Shown: positions 45,455 to 53,381 of the stretch, piece by piece | Layout of the letters: each line of letters begins with the position of its first letter | Position numbering within the stretch: the first letter of the stretch is position 1 | Assembly: GCF_022836875.1 (NCBI RefSeq) | Contig: NZ_CP090376.1 | Span: forward strand, 1,178,001 to 1,242,000 | Length of the DNA stretch: 64,000 nt | Source: Flavobacterium enshiense | GTDB lineage: Bacteria > Bacteroidota > Bacteroidia > Flavobacteriales > Flavobacteriaceae | Direction: 5' to 3' | Translations under genes and position numbers: made by a program | The notes under the pieces: generated by a model | What the model was told of the DNA's origin: nothing | Seen by the model: only the letters and a program-made list of their open reading frames with translations | Databases searched by the model: none

Positions 45455-45538
45455 ATGAACTTAAATAACACATTTTTTAGCAACAATTTCTTTTATTTCT
45501 ATTGGAAAATGGAAAGGGATTGTCGTGTGGTTATTTAA
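45455..45538 (+). CDS. Aromatic-rich leader peptide (27 residues)
   Basis: Residues 7-17 read FFSNNFFYFYW: five Phe, two Tyr and one Trp in eleven positions. The remaining ten codons carry RNA segment 1. The placement between a good promoter and a terminator upstream of phenylalanine and tyrosine genes identifies it as a leader peptide. Relative response to Phe versus Tyr cannot be judged. Confidence 0.85.
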   Translation: MNLNNTFFSNNFFYFYWKMERDCRVVI

Positions 45539-45567
45539 CTGAAAAAGTAAATACAATTATCATAATA

Positions 45568-45598
45568 CAATCCCGATGTTTCATCGGGATTTTTTTTT
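45568..45598 (+). terminator. Phe/Tyr attenuator terminator hairpin
   Basis: Perfect 10-bp stem with a three-base loop and eight T, immediately upstream of pheA. It decides the start: an upstream frame from 45576 begins inside the hairpin, so pheA is taken from 45609. Confidence 0.92.
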
Positions 45599-45608
45599 GG
45601 ACAAAATC

Positions 45609-46436
45609 ATGGAAAAACGAATTGCAATTCAGGGAATCAGAGGTTCATTTCATCATCAGGTAGCGAAAGAATTTTTTAACGAAGATACTTTTCTAGACGA
45701 GTGTATGTCGTTTGAGAGTCTGGTGACCAGTTTGAAAGAAAACAAAACACAGCAGGGTGTGATGGCGCTAGAGAATTCTATAGCAGGTTCGATCATTCCG
45801 AATTATGCTCTGATTGACAATAACGATCTGCATATTGTCGGAGAACATTATCTCGATATCCATATGAATCTGATGGCCATTAAAGGACAGAATATTGAGG
45901 ATATAAAGGAAGTTCATTCGCATCCGATTGCCTTATTGCAATGTGCTGTTTTCTTTAAAAAGTACCCACACATCAGATTAGTGGAAAGTGTTGACACAGC
46001 AGAAACAGCAAAACGTATTAATGAAGGAAATTTATTGGGAGTAGGTGCGGTGGCAGGTCCGATAGCTGCAAAAATGTACGATTTGGAAATAATCGCTTCA
46101 GGAATTCACACGGTAAAACCTAACAAAACCCGATTTGCAATTGTGAAAACCAGCAAAGATGAACTTTCTAAAGAGGAAATAAATAAAGCGTCCATAAAAT
46201 TTGAGTTAGAGGATAAGGCTGGAAATTTATCGACCGTGTTAAACGTGATGAACAACTGCAACCTGAATCTAACCAAAATCCAATCGATGCCAGTTATTGA
46301 AACCCCGTTCCAATATTCGTTTTTCGTGGATGTGGTTTTTGAAAAGTATGAGCATTATGAAGAGGCAAAAAGGATATTGGAATTAATGACGACAGATTTT
46401 AAAGTTTTAGGAGAATATAAAAAAGGAAGTATATGA
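45609..46436 (+). CDS. pheA: Prephenate dehydratase
   Basis: 275 residues from ATG 45609. It converts prephenate to phenylpyruvate for phenylalanine. The catalytic domain shows IAIQGIRGSFHHQVAKEFF, ENSIAGSIIPNYALI, HSHPIALLQC, and the Thr/Phe motif NKTRFAIV. A C-terminal ACT domain (KFELEDKAGNLSTVLNVMNNCNLNLTKIQSMP) should give feedback inhibition by Phe. Unlike E. coli PheA there is no N-terminal chorismate mutase; that activity is fused to the DAHP synthase in this operon. Overlaps the aminotransferase by four bases. Confidence 0.94.
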   Translation: MEKRIAIQGIRGSFHHQVAKEFFNEDTFLDECMSFESLVTSLKENKTQQGVMALENSIAGSIIPNYALIDNNDLHIVGEHYLDIHMNLMAIKGQNIEDIKEVHSHPIALLQCAVFFKKYPHIRLVESVDTAETAKRINEGNLLGVGAVAGPIAAKMYDLEIIASGIHTVKPNKTRFAIVKTSKDELSKEEINKASIKFELEDKAGNLSTVLNVMNNCNLNLTKIQSMPVIETPFQYSFFVDVVFEKYEHYEEAKRILELMTTDFKVLGEYKKGSI

Positions 46437-47578
46437 TAGTAGCAGCAAAACGTTTGGACCAAGTACAGGAGTACTACTTTTCGCAAAAACTGCGTGAAGT
46501 AGGAAAGTTGCTTTCGGAAGGGAAACCTATTCTCAATATGGGGATCGGGAGTCCTGATTTGAAACCGGCACCAAGAGTCATCGAAGCGATTCAAAATTCG
46601 ATGGGTGATTCTAAAGCGCACCAGTACCAAAGTTATCAGGGATTACCCGAACTGCGAAAAGCGATGGCCGATTTTTACGCCAAAAATTTTAATGTTACTG
46701 TCGATTTTAATTCTGAAATATTGCCTTTGATGGGTTCTAAAGAAGGAATTATGCACATTTCACTGGCTTTTTTGAACGAGGGTGACGCGGTTTTGATTCC
46801 GAATCCGGGTTATCCAACATATGCTTCAGTGACGGAATTAGTTGGAGCTAAACCGGTTTTTTACGATCTGACAGCGGAAAACAATTGGGAGCCTGATTTT
46901 GAATCACTGGAAAAACAGGATTTGTCCAAAGTGAAAATTATGTGGGTGAATTACCCTAACATGCCAACAGGTGCTTCCGGAAGTTTGCAGTTATTTGAGA
47001 AATTGGTTGCTTTTGCCAAAAAGCATGCTATTGTATTGGTAAATGATAACCCATATAGTTTTGTTTTGAATAATAATCCGATTTCGGTTTTACAGGTTGA
47101 TGGAGCCAAAGAAGTGGCATTGGAGCTGAATTCACTGAGTAAAACGTTTAATCTTTCCGGTTGGCGGGTAGGGATGGTTTTGGGCGATTCAAAACTGATT
47201 GAAATGGTGTTGAAAGTGAAGAGCAATATGGACAGCGGCATGTTCTATGGTATTCAGAAAGGTGCGGTCGAAGCTTTGCAATTGGGAGCCGATTGGTTTA
47301 AGGATCAGAACGAGATTTACAACAAGAGACGAATTTTAATTTTTGAATTGGCAAAGAGATTGGGCTGTACATATAATGAAAAATCGGTGGGTATGTTCGT
47401 TTGGGCGAAATTGCCTGAAGGCAGTGCTTCGGCTAAAGAATATGTGGACAAACTATTACATGAAAAAGATCTGTTTCTCGCGCCGGGAACTATTTTTGGA
47501 AGTAATGGCGAAGGATATATCCGATTTTCATTGTGTGTTGATGAAGCATTAATTAAAGAAGCATTAAAACGATTCTGA
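46433..47578 (+). CDS. PLP-dependent aminotransferase (aromatic/aspartate type)
   Basis: 381 residues of class I/II aminotransferases: NMGIGSPDLKPAPRVI, YQSYQGLPELRKAMADFY, NPGYPTYASVTELVGAKPVFYDL, NYPNMPTGASG, NDNPYSF, and the PLP Lys in LNSLSKTFNLSGWRVGMV. In this operon, between prephenate dehydratase and prephenate dehydrogenase and coupled to both, its job is most likely the last step to Phe and Tyr from phenylpyruvate and hydroxyphenylpyruvate. Aspartate or LL-diaminopimelate activity is possible on sequence alone. Confidence 0.88.
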   Translation: MIVAAKRLDQVQEYYFSQKLREVGKLLSEGKPILNMGIGSPDLKPAPRVIEAIQNSMGDSKAHQYQSYQGLPELRKAMADFYAKNFNVTVDFNSEILPLMGSKEGIMHISLAFLNEGDAVLIPNPGYPTYASVTELVGAKPVFYDLTAENNWEPDFESLEKQDLSKVKIMWVNYPNMPTGASGSLQLFEKLVAFAKKHAIVLVNDNPYSFVLNNNPISVLQVDGAKEVALELNSLSKTFNLSGWRVGMVLGDSKLIEMVLKVKSNMDSGMFYGIQKGAVEALQLGADWFKDQNEIYNKRRILIFELAKRLGCTYNEKSVGMFVWAKLPEGSASAKEYVDKLLHEKDLFLAPGTIFGSNGEGYIRFSLCVDEALIKEALKRF

Positions 47579-48474
47579 TGGAAAGTAATGAGAAGATAAA
47601 CGTATTTGTGATCGGTTTGGGACTGATAGGCGGTTCTCTGGCTTTGGATTTGAAGGCAATAAACAGTCGGGCCACAATTTTCGGCATCGATACGAATGAT
47701 CTGCATCTGGAAAAAGCTTTAGAATTGGGGCTAATAGATGAGAAAGCGACTTTTGATGATTTGCCGCAAGCCGATTGGGTGATTTTAGCCATCCCTGTAG
47801 ATAAAATGACGGAGGTTTTACCGCAGATTCTAAATGAAATAAAAGACGAAGCGATAGTTTTGGATGTAGGTTCAACGAAAGAACAAATTTGTAAATCGGT
47901 TGAAAATCATCCGAAACGACGAAATTTCATAGCGGCCCATCCAATCGCGGGAACTGAATTTTCAGGGCCTTCAGCTGCACAAAGAGGTTTGTTTATTGGA
48001 AAAACTAACATTATTTGTGAAGTGGAAAAAACGGCATCCAGTCTGCAGGAAAAAGTGTTGGGCTTTTTTAACGATATCGGGATGCACATTCGTTATATGG
48101 ATCCGAAATCTCACGACAAACATATTGCATATGTCTCGCATTTGTCGCATATTAGTTCTTTTATGTTGGGGAAAACCGTGATTGAGAAAGAGAAAAACGA
48201 ACGCGACATTTTTGATATGGCGGGGAGTGGTTTTGAGAGTACGGTTCGTTTAGCAAAAAGTTCACCTTCGATGTGGACGCCCATTTTCAAACAAAACAAA
48301 GAAGAGGTGCTAAAGCCATTGTCCGAGTATATCGATAATTTGAATCGCTTTAAGGAATTGCTGGAAAACGATGATTTTGAGGCAATTTATACGGAGATGG
48401 AGCAAACCAACAGAATAAAAGAAATATTAGAAGGTATTAACCTTAAAAAAGAAAGAAGTAATGGAAAACAATAA
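47578..48474 (+). CDS. tyrA: Prephenate dehydrogenase
   Basis: 298 residues. Oxidises prephenate to hydroxyphenylpyruvate for tyrosine. Rossmann loop FVIGLGLIGGSLALDLK at the N-terminus, DVGSTKEQIC, AAHPIAGTEFSGPSAAQRGLF, and helical domain SHDKHIAYVSHLSHISSFML with the catalytic His. No ACT or chorismate mutase domain. Starts on the last base of the aminotransferase stop (TGATG) and its end overlaps the DAHP synthase gene by 14 bases, so all four genes are tightly coupled. Confidence 0.94.
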   Translation: MESNEKINVFVIGLGLIGGSLALDLKAINSRATIFGIDTNDLHLEKALELGLIDEKATFDDLPQADWVILAIPVDKMTEVLPQILNEIKDEAIVLDVGSTKEQICKSVENHPKRRNFIAAHPIAGTEFSGPSAAQRGLFIGKTNIICEVEKTASSLQEKVLGFFNDIGMHIRYMDPKSHDKHIAYVSHLSHISSFMLGKTVIEKEKNERDIFDMAGSGFESTVRLAKSSPSMWTPIFKQNKEEVLKPLSEYIDNLNRFKELLENDDFEAIYTEMEQTNRIKEILEGINLKKERSNGKQ

Positions 48475-49540
48475 AAATATGCGCGCTTGGCTGGATGATT
48501 TCAAATTGTCGCATCCGCTGGTAATCGCAGGTCCGTGCAGCGCTGAAACTGAAGAACAGGTTTTGGCCATTGCAAACGAATTAAAAAATTCAGACGTAAG
48601 TATCTTCCGCGCCGGAATCTGGAAACCCAGAACGCGTCCGGGAGGGTTTGAAGGTATTGGGGAAACAGGACTGAAATGGCTACAGAAAGCCAAAGCAGAA
48701 ACAGGGCTTTTAATGGCGGTCGAGGTAGCTAATGTAGCCCACGTTAAAATGGCTTTGGAGCATGATATTGATGTGTTGTGGATTGGCGCGCGTACAGCTG
48801 TGAACCCGTTTGCGATTCAGGAAATAGCCGATGCTTTGAAGAATACGGACAAAATCGTATTGTTGAAAAATCCCGTAAATCCTGATCTGTCGTTATGGTT
48901 GGGGGGATTGGAACGGTTGTACAATGCCGGAATAAAGAAACTGGGGGTAATCCACAGAGGATTCTCAACCTACGAAAAATCAAAATACAGGAATAATCCC
49001 GAATGGCAGATTGCTATCGATTTGCAGAATCGTTTCCCGGATATACCGATCATTTGTGATCCTTCCCATATTGCCGGAAAACGCGATATGATTCAGGAAA
49101 TTTCTCAACAGGCGTTAGATTTGAATTTTGACGGACTAATTATCGAAACACATACTGATCCGGATAATGCTTGGAGTGATGCCGCACAGCAAGTGACTCC
49201 GGATACTTTGAAACAAATTTTTAAGGATTTGCGCGTACGAAAGGAAACCGATGAAGCGGATGATTTCAATAATCGAATGAATAAATTGCGTACCCAAATT
49301 GACGATTTGGATGCTAAACTGTTGGAGATTTTAGGCAAACGCATGAAGATTGCAGAGAAAATCGGTACACTGAAAAAAGAGAAAAACGTGGCGATTTTAC
49401 AAAGCAGCCGTTGGCATGAAATTTTAGGGAAAATGGTTTTGGAAGGAGAAGAAAAAGGACTGAGCGAGGAGTTCGTACTGAAATTGTTCAAGGCAATCCA
49501 CCAGGAAAGTATTTCGCATCAAGAGAAAGTGATGCGATAA
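48461..49540 (+). CDS. Bifunctional DAHP synthase / chorismate mutase
   Basis: 359 residues. Residues about 1-260 are a type I-beta (KDO8P-synthase-like) DAHP synthase: HPLVIAGPCSAETEEQV, FRAGIWKPRTRPGGFEGIG, LWIGARTAVNPFAIQEIA, KNPVNPDLSLWLGG, CDPSHIAGKRD and ETHTDPDNAWSDAAQQ. Residues about 270-359 are an AroQ-class chorismate mutase (MNKLRTQIDDLDAKLLEILGKRMKIAEKIGTLKKEKNV). It supplies both the first step of the shikimate pathway and prephenate for pheA and tyrA. The fused mutase commonly acts as the allosteric sensor of the synthase in this enzyme type. Confidence 0.94.
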   Translation: MENNKNMRAWLDDFKLSHPLVIAGPCSAETEEQVLAIANELKNSDVSIFRAGIWKPRTRPGGFEGIGETGLKWLQKAKAETGLLMAVEVANVAHVKMALEHDIDVLWIGARTAVNPFAIQEIADALKNTDKIVLLKNPVNPDLSLWLGGLERLYNAGIKKLGVIHRGFSTYEKSKYRNNPEWQIAIDLQNRFPDIPIICDPSHIAGKRDMIQEISQQALDLNFDGLIIETHTDPDNAWSDAAQQVTPDTLKQIFKDLRVRKETDEADDFNNRMNKLRTQIDDLDAKLLEILGKRMKIAEKIGTLKKEKNVAILQSSRWHEILGKMVLEGEEKGLSEEFVLKLFKAIHQESISHQEKVMR

Positions 49541-49622
49541 TTACGAATTCCAAATTACGGATTATCAATTATAATAGTTGTAATTTTGGCATGCGTAATT
49601 TGGAATTCATAATTCGTAATTA
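49541..49622. repeat. Long imperfect inverted repeat between the DAHP synthase gene and rsgA
   Basis: AATTCCAAATTACG (49546-49559) is repeated in perfect inverted form at 49594-49607, extended outward by TTACG and CGTAA-like arms, so the whole spacer can fold into one long AT-rich hairpin. There is no T-run after it, so it is not a standard terminator. Similar TAATTCGTAATT-type spacers occur at 4900-4940 and 40860-40890. Confidence 0.65.
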
Positions 49623-49625
49623 AAT

Positions 49626-50606
49626 ATGACAGGAATCGTTTATAAATCTACAGGAAGTTGGTATACCATAAAAACCGAAGACAATTCGTTTTTAGAAAGC
49701 CGTATTAAGGGTAAATTCCGAATGAAAGGAATAAAAAGTACCAATCCGATTGCTGTGGGAGATATTGTTGATTACGATCTTGAAGAAACTGCAGACGTAA
49801 CTACCGGATTGATTACGAAAATTCATGACCGGAAGAATTACATCGTCCGCAAATCGGTAAACTTATCGAAGCAGACACATATCATTGCTTCTAATATCGA
49901 TTTGGTTTTTTTACTGGTTACGATAAACAATCCTCCGACAACAACGAGTTTTATCGATCGTTTTTTGGTAACGGCGGAAGCTTATGGTATCGAAGCTGTT
50001 TTGGTATTCAATAAAATTGACACGTTTGACGAAGCGATGCTTGATGAGCAGTTGTATCTGCAATACATTTATTCTAATATAGGTTATAAATGCCTGCGTG
50101 TATCTTCCACCGAGGGTAAAGGGACAGAGGAGTTGAAAGAGATGATGAAAGGGAAAGTTTCCATGTTCTCGGGGCATTCGGGCGTAGGAAAATCGACTTT
50201 GGTTAATGCCTTGGAACCTTCTTTGAACCTGAAAACCAAAAAGATTTCGGAACAACATCAGCAAGGTCAACACACGACGACTTTTGCAGAAATGTTCGAT
50301 CTGTCTTTCGGTGCCCAGATTATCGATACACCCGGAATTCGCGGCTTCGGAATTGTAGATATGGAAAAACAGGAGATTGGAGACTACTTTCCGGAGTTTT
50401 TTGCATTGAAAGACAAGTGTAAGTTCAACAATTGCCTGCACAAAGACGAGCCGCACTGCGCTGTTAAGGAAGCGCTTGAAAAAGATGAAATTGCCTGGTC
50501 GCGCTATAAAAGTTATCTTCAGATTCTGGAAGGGGATGATGAGAATTACCGTTCTGATATTTACGGTGATGATCGTGATGCAAGCGACAGAACAAGACAG
50601 TCTTAG
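49626..50606 (+). CDS. rsgA: Ribosome small-subunit-dependent GTPase A
   Basis: 326 residues. Late 30S assembly GTPase with the circularly permuted G-domain: G4 FNKID precedes G1 GHSGVGKSTLVNAL and G3 DTPGIRGFG. The N-terminal OB domain begins MTGIVYKSTGSWYTI, and the C-terminal Zn knuckle is CKFNNCLHKDEPHCAV. Cytosolic. First gene of a short run with dtd, a MazG-like gene and aroA at gaps of 16, overlap of 1, and 3 bases. Confidence 0.96.
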   Translation: MTGIVYKSTGSWYTIKTEDNSFLESRIKGKFRMKGIKSTNPIAVGDIVDYDLEETADVTTGLITKIHDRKNYIVRKSVNLSKQTHIIASNIDLVFLLVTINNPPTTTSFIDRFLVTAEAYGIEAVLVFNKIDTFDEAMLDEQLYLQYIYSNIGYKCLRVSSTEGKGTEELKEMMKGKVSMFSGHSGVGKSTLVNALEPSLNLKTKKISEQHQQGQHTTTFAEMFDLSFGAQIIDTPGIRGFGIVDMEKQEIGDYFPEFFALKDKCKFNNCLHKDEPHCAVKEALEKDEIAWSRYKSYLQILEGDDENYRSDIYGDDRDASDRTRQS

Positions 50607-50622
50607 TTTACTTTGAATTTTA

Positions 50623-51075
50623 ATGAAAGCAGTTATACAAAGGGTTTCCGAAGCTTCGGTTACCATTGAGGGAAATAAAGTAGCGGAAATCAGAAAGGGA
50701 TTGTTGGTTTTGGTTGGAGTGGAAGATACTTCCAATCAGGAAGATATCGTTTGGCTGTCTTCAAAGATTATCAATCTGCGTGTTTTTGGTGATGACAATG
50801 GCGTGATGAATCTTTCCGTTAAAGATGTGGATGGTGACGTTATCGTTGTCAGTCAGTTTACCCTGCATGCATCCACTAAAAAAGGCAATCGTCCGTCGTA
50901 CATCAAAGCGTCAAAACCTGATTATGCTATTCCGGTTTACGAAAAATTCGTTGCTCAAATGGAAAGCGATTTGGGTAAAAATGTACAGACCGGAGAATTT
51001 GGTGCCGATATGAAAGTGGCTCTGATTAATGATGGGCCAGTTACCATAATAATTGATACTAAGAATAAAGAATAA
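50623..51075 (+). CDS. dtd: D-aminoacyl-tRNA deacylase
   Basis: 150 residues, standard length. Removes D-amino acids from mischarged tRNA. Signatures: MKAVIQRVSEASVTIEG, RKGLLVLVGVE, SSKIINLRVF, VVSQFTLHASTKKGNRPSY with the catalytic SQFTL motif, and the NDGPVTIIID region (Gly-Pro motif in NDGPVT). TAATG overlap with the MazG-like gene. Confidence 0.96.
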   Translation: MKAVIQRVSEASVTIEGNKVAEIRKGLLVLVGVEDTSNQEDIVWLSSKIINLRVFGDDNGVMNLSVKDVDGDVIVVSQFTLHASTKKGNRPSYIKASKPDYAIPVYEKFVAQMESDLGKNVQTGEFGADMKVALINDGPVTIIIDTKNKE

Positions 51076-51401
51076 TGGATATAAAAAACGCCCAACTAGA
51101 AGTAGACAACTGGATCAAACACCATGGTGTCCGCTATTTTAACGAATTGACCAATATGGCTCAGCTTACTGAAGAAGTAGGTGAGGTAGCTCGAATCATT
51201 GCGCGTCGCTACGGCGAACAATCAGAAAAAGAAAGCGACAAAAACAAAGATCTTGGCGAGGAATTGGCCGATGTGGTTTTTGTGGTTTTATGTTTGGCCA
51301 ACCAAACGGGAGTGGATTTACAGGCGGCTTTCGATAAGAAAATGGATCTGAAAACCAAACGCGATCACGACCGTCATCATAACAACGAAAAATTGAAATA
51401 A
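51075..51401 (+). CDS. MazG-like nucleotide pyrophosphohydrolase
   Basis: 108 residues. One MazG domain with the metal-binding EExxE...ExxD pattern: LTEEVGEVARIIARRY and DLGEELADVVFVVLCLAN. Expected to hydrolyse nucleoside triphosphates (for example damaged dNTPs) to the monophosphate and PPi. Shorter than E. coli MazG (263, two domains); closer to the single-domain house-cleaning enzymes. Coupled to dtd by one base. Confidence 0.88.
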   Translation: MDIKNAQLEVDNWIKHHGVRYFNELTNMAQLTEEVGEVARIIARRYGEQSEKESDKNKDLGEELADVVFVVLCLANQTGVDLQAAFDKKMDLKTKRDHDRHHNNEKLK

Positions 51402-51404
51402 TAA

Positions 51405-52628
51405 GTGGATTTACTTTTAGAATCATCGGTTTGTAATCCGAAAAGTGCAATTCGTGTCTCTGGTTCAAAATCAGAGACCAATCGCTTATTGTTGTTACAG
51501 GCGCTGTATCCGAGCATCGTTTTGGAAAACAGTTCCGATTCTGATGATTCTAAAGTAATGATTAAAGCATTGCAAAGTGATGAGGTGTTGAAAGATATCC
51601 ATCATGCCGGTACTGCAATGCGTTTCCTAACGGCTTTTTATACTGTTCAGGAAGGGAAAGAAGTTGTTCTGACCGGCTCTTCCCGAATGAAAGAGCGTCC
51701 GATACAAATTCTGGTGGATGCCTTACGTCAGTTGGGTGCTCAAATTGAGTACGAAGAAAAAGAAGGTTATCCACCGTTGCGAATTAAAGGAGATAAGCTT
51801 GTCAAAAATAAAGTCAGTCTAAAAGCAGACGTAAGCAGCCAATACATTTCTGCATTGCTTTTAATTGCCCCAAAACTGGAATACGGATTGGAACTGACAT
51901 TGGAAGGCAACATAACTTCAGTGCCTTATATCAAGATGACATTGCAATTACTCAGTGGAATTGGGGTGAAAACATCATTTGAAGGGAATGTTATTAAGGT
52001 TTCTCATGCAGAAGCAATTGATTCCAGAATTATCACTGTTGAATCCGACTGGTCTTCGGCTTCCTATTTTTATTCGGTTGTAGCTTTGTCAGCTATTGGA
52101 ACTGAAATTAAATTGTCGAGCTACAAGCAAAACAGTTTGCAGGGAGACAGTATTCTGGCTGAAATTTATGATGAGTTGGGAGTGTCTACTACCTTTGTTG
52201 ATGATTCCGTCATTATAAAAAAAGTAGACGTTCCGGTAAAGGAAGTAAACCGGAATCTGAATGCATCGCCCGATATAGCACAAACTATAGCCGTTACCTG
52301 TTTCGGTTTAGGGATAAGATGTTATTTAACCGGATTGCATACGCTGAAAATTAAGGAAACCGATCGACTGGAAGCCCTAAAAAAAGAATTGGGAAAATTA
52401 GGGGCAAGCGTTTCTGTGACCAAAGATAGCCTAACCTTAGCACCTTCATCGGAAATTAATAAAAACGTACGCATTAAAACCTATCAGGACCATCGCATGG
52501 CAATGGCCTTTGCTCCGTTAGCGCTAAAAGTACCTGTCGTGATTGAAGAAGCGGAAGTGGTTTCCAAATCCTACACTAATTTTTGGGAGGATTTTAAAAG
52601 CATCGGTATTATTGTGAATCGTCTATAA
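51405..52628 (+). CDS. aroA: 3-phosphoshikimate 1-carboxyvinyltransferase (EPSP synthase)
   Basis: 407 residues from a GTG start three bases after the MazG-like stop; no in-frame ATG precedes the essential N-terminal SGSKSETNRLLLLQALYPS motif, so GTG is favoured. Sixth step of the shikimate pathway. HHAGTAMRFLTAFY, SSRMKERPIQILVDALRQLGA, DVSSQYISALLLIAPKL, SDWSSASYFYSV and TYQDHRMAMAFAPLAL are visible. HAGTAMR replaces the usual NAGTA(M/T)R, a small change at the PEP/glyphosate loop. Functionally linked to the pheA operon 3 kb upstream, but separately transcribed. Confidence 0.94.
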   Translation: MDLLLESSVCNPKSAIRVSGSKSETNRLLLLQALYPSIVLENSSDSDDSKVMIKALQSDEVLKDIHHAGTAMRFLTAFYTVQEGKEVVLTGSSRMKERPIQILVDALRQLGAQIEYEEKEGYPPLRIKGDKLVKNKVSLKADVSSQYISALLLIAPKLEYGLELTLEGNITSVPYIKMTLQLLSGIGVKTSFEGNVIKVSHAEAIDSRIITVESDWSSASYFYSVVALSAIGTEIKLSSYKQNSLQGDSILAEIYDELGVSTTFVDDSVIIKKVDVPVKEVNRNLNASPDIAQTIAVTCFGLGIRCYLTGLHTLKIKETDRLEALKKELGKLGASVSVTKDSLTLAPSSEINKNVRIKTYQDHRMAMAFAPLALKVPVVIEEAEVVSKSYTNFWEDFKSIGIIVNRL

Positions 52629-52629
52629 A

Positions 52630-53376
52630 TTACCTTTTTACTATTTGAATCCTGTCTAAGATTGTTTGCGCTTTGTCCGGCGAAACGGGAATTTGGATGT
52701 TGTTTCCCATTTCCAGAAAACCGCCTTCCGATTTATTAAAGGCAATCACATGGTCAAAATTCACAATATACGATTTGTGGACTCTTATAAAACGATTATC
52801 CGGGCATAAAATATCTTCGAAATTTTTTAAATTACGGCTCACCAAACGTTTGGGGCTGTCAGTGAAAAATACTTCTGAGTAAGCGCCTTCGCCTTTGATA
52901 TACTGAATTTTATTGCTGTCCAAAAATATTAGGCTGTTGGCTGAAGGAACTGCTATTTTAGTTAACGTTTCCTGTTGCAGGTTTTCTTTTAAAACCTTGA
53001 AGCTTTCCATTTTATGTTTTTGCTTTTGTGCGCGTTTAACTGCTTCGGCTAATTCTTCCGGAACAATAGGCTTTAGCAGATAATCGATAGCGGAAAATTT
53101 AAATGCCTGAATTGCATATTCGTTATAGGCTGTGGTGAAGATAATGCCGAAATTTACTTCTTCATCATCAAAAAAATCCAATAATTCAAGTCCACTGTGT
53201 GCGGGCATTTCAATGTCCAAAAAAACCAAATCCGGCTGAAGTTTTCTAATCGATTTTACTCCCGATGAAAGATTTTCACATTCGGCAATGACCTCTACGG
53301 TTGGACAGTATTCCTCCAGAAGCAATGATAGGTTAACTCTTGCTCTTTTTTCGTCATCTATAATTATTGCTTTCAT
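52630..53376 (-). CDS. LytTR-family response regulator
   Basis: 248 residues. Receiver domain with acidic pocket (IIIDDEKRARVN), phosphoacceptor Asp54 in LVFLDIEMPAHSG and Lys in YLLKPI; C-terminal LytTR DNA-binding domain (IQYIKGEGAYSEVFF, RVHKSYIVNFDHV). Transcribed after the sensor kinase gene, five bases downstream, so the two form one two-component system. Converges on aroA with only one base between stops. Confidence 0.94.
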   Translation of the reverse strand: MKAIIIDDEKRARVNLSLLLEEYCPTVEVIAECENLSSGVKSIRKLQPDLVFLDIEMPAHSGLELLDFFDDEEVNFGIIFTTAYNEYAIQAFKFSAIDYLLKPIVPEELAEAVKRAQKQKHKMESFKVLKENLQQETLTKIAVPSANSLIFLDSNKIQYIKGEGAYSEVFFTDSPKRLVSRNLKNFEDILCPDNRFIRVHKSYIVNFDHVIAFNKSEGGFLEMGNNIQIPVSPDKAQTILDRIQIVKR

Positions 53377-53381
53377 TAGGT

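Larger units (their letters stand above)
45421..45598 (+). promoter_or_regulatory. Phe/Tyr leader-peptide attenuator of the pheA operon
   Basis: A -7 box TAAGTTTG (45421-45428) is followed by an aromatic-rich 27-codon leader ORF (45455-45538). Segment 1 GGGATTG lies within the ORF (45516-45522), segment 2 CAATCCC at 45568-45574, and the terminator is the perfect 10-bp stem AATCCCGATG (45569-45578)/CATCGGGATT (45582-45591) with a T-run to 45598. Segments 1 and 2 pair over seven bases, preventing the terminator. A ribosome stalled on the Phe/Tyr/Trp codons at 45488-45505 leaves segment 1 free. The terminator ends ten bases before the pheA ATG. Confidence 0.86.

Noticed and set aside
49911..50735. 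Long minus-strand open frame (274 codons) opposite rsgA and dtd
   Set aside because: It is the antisense shadow of two well-recognised genes, has no family resemblance and a composition set by the opposite strand.
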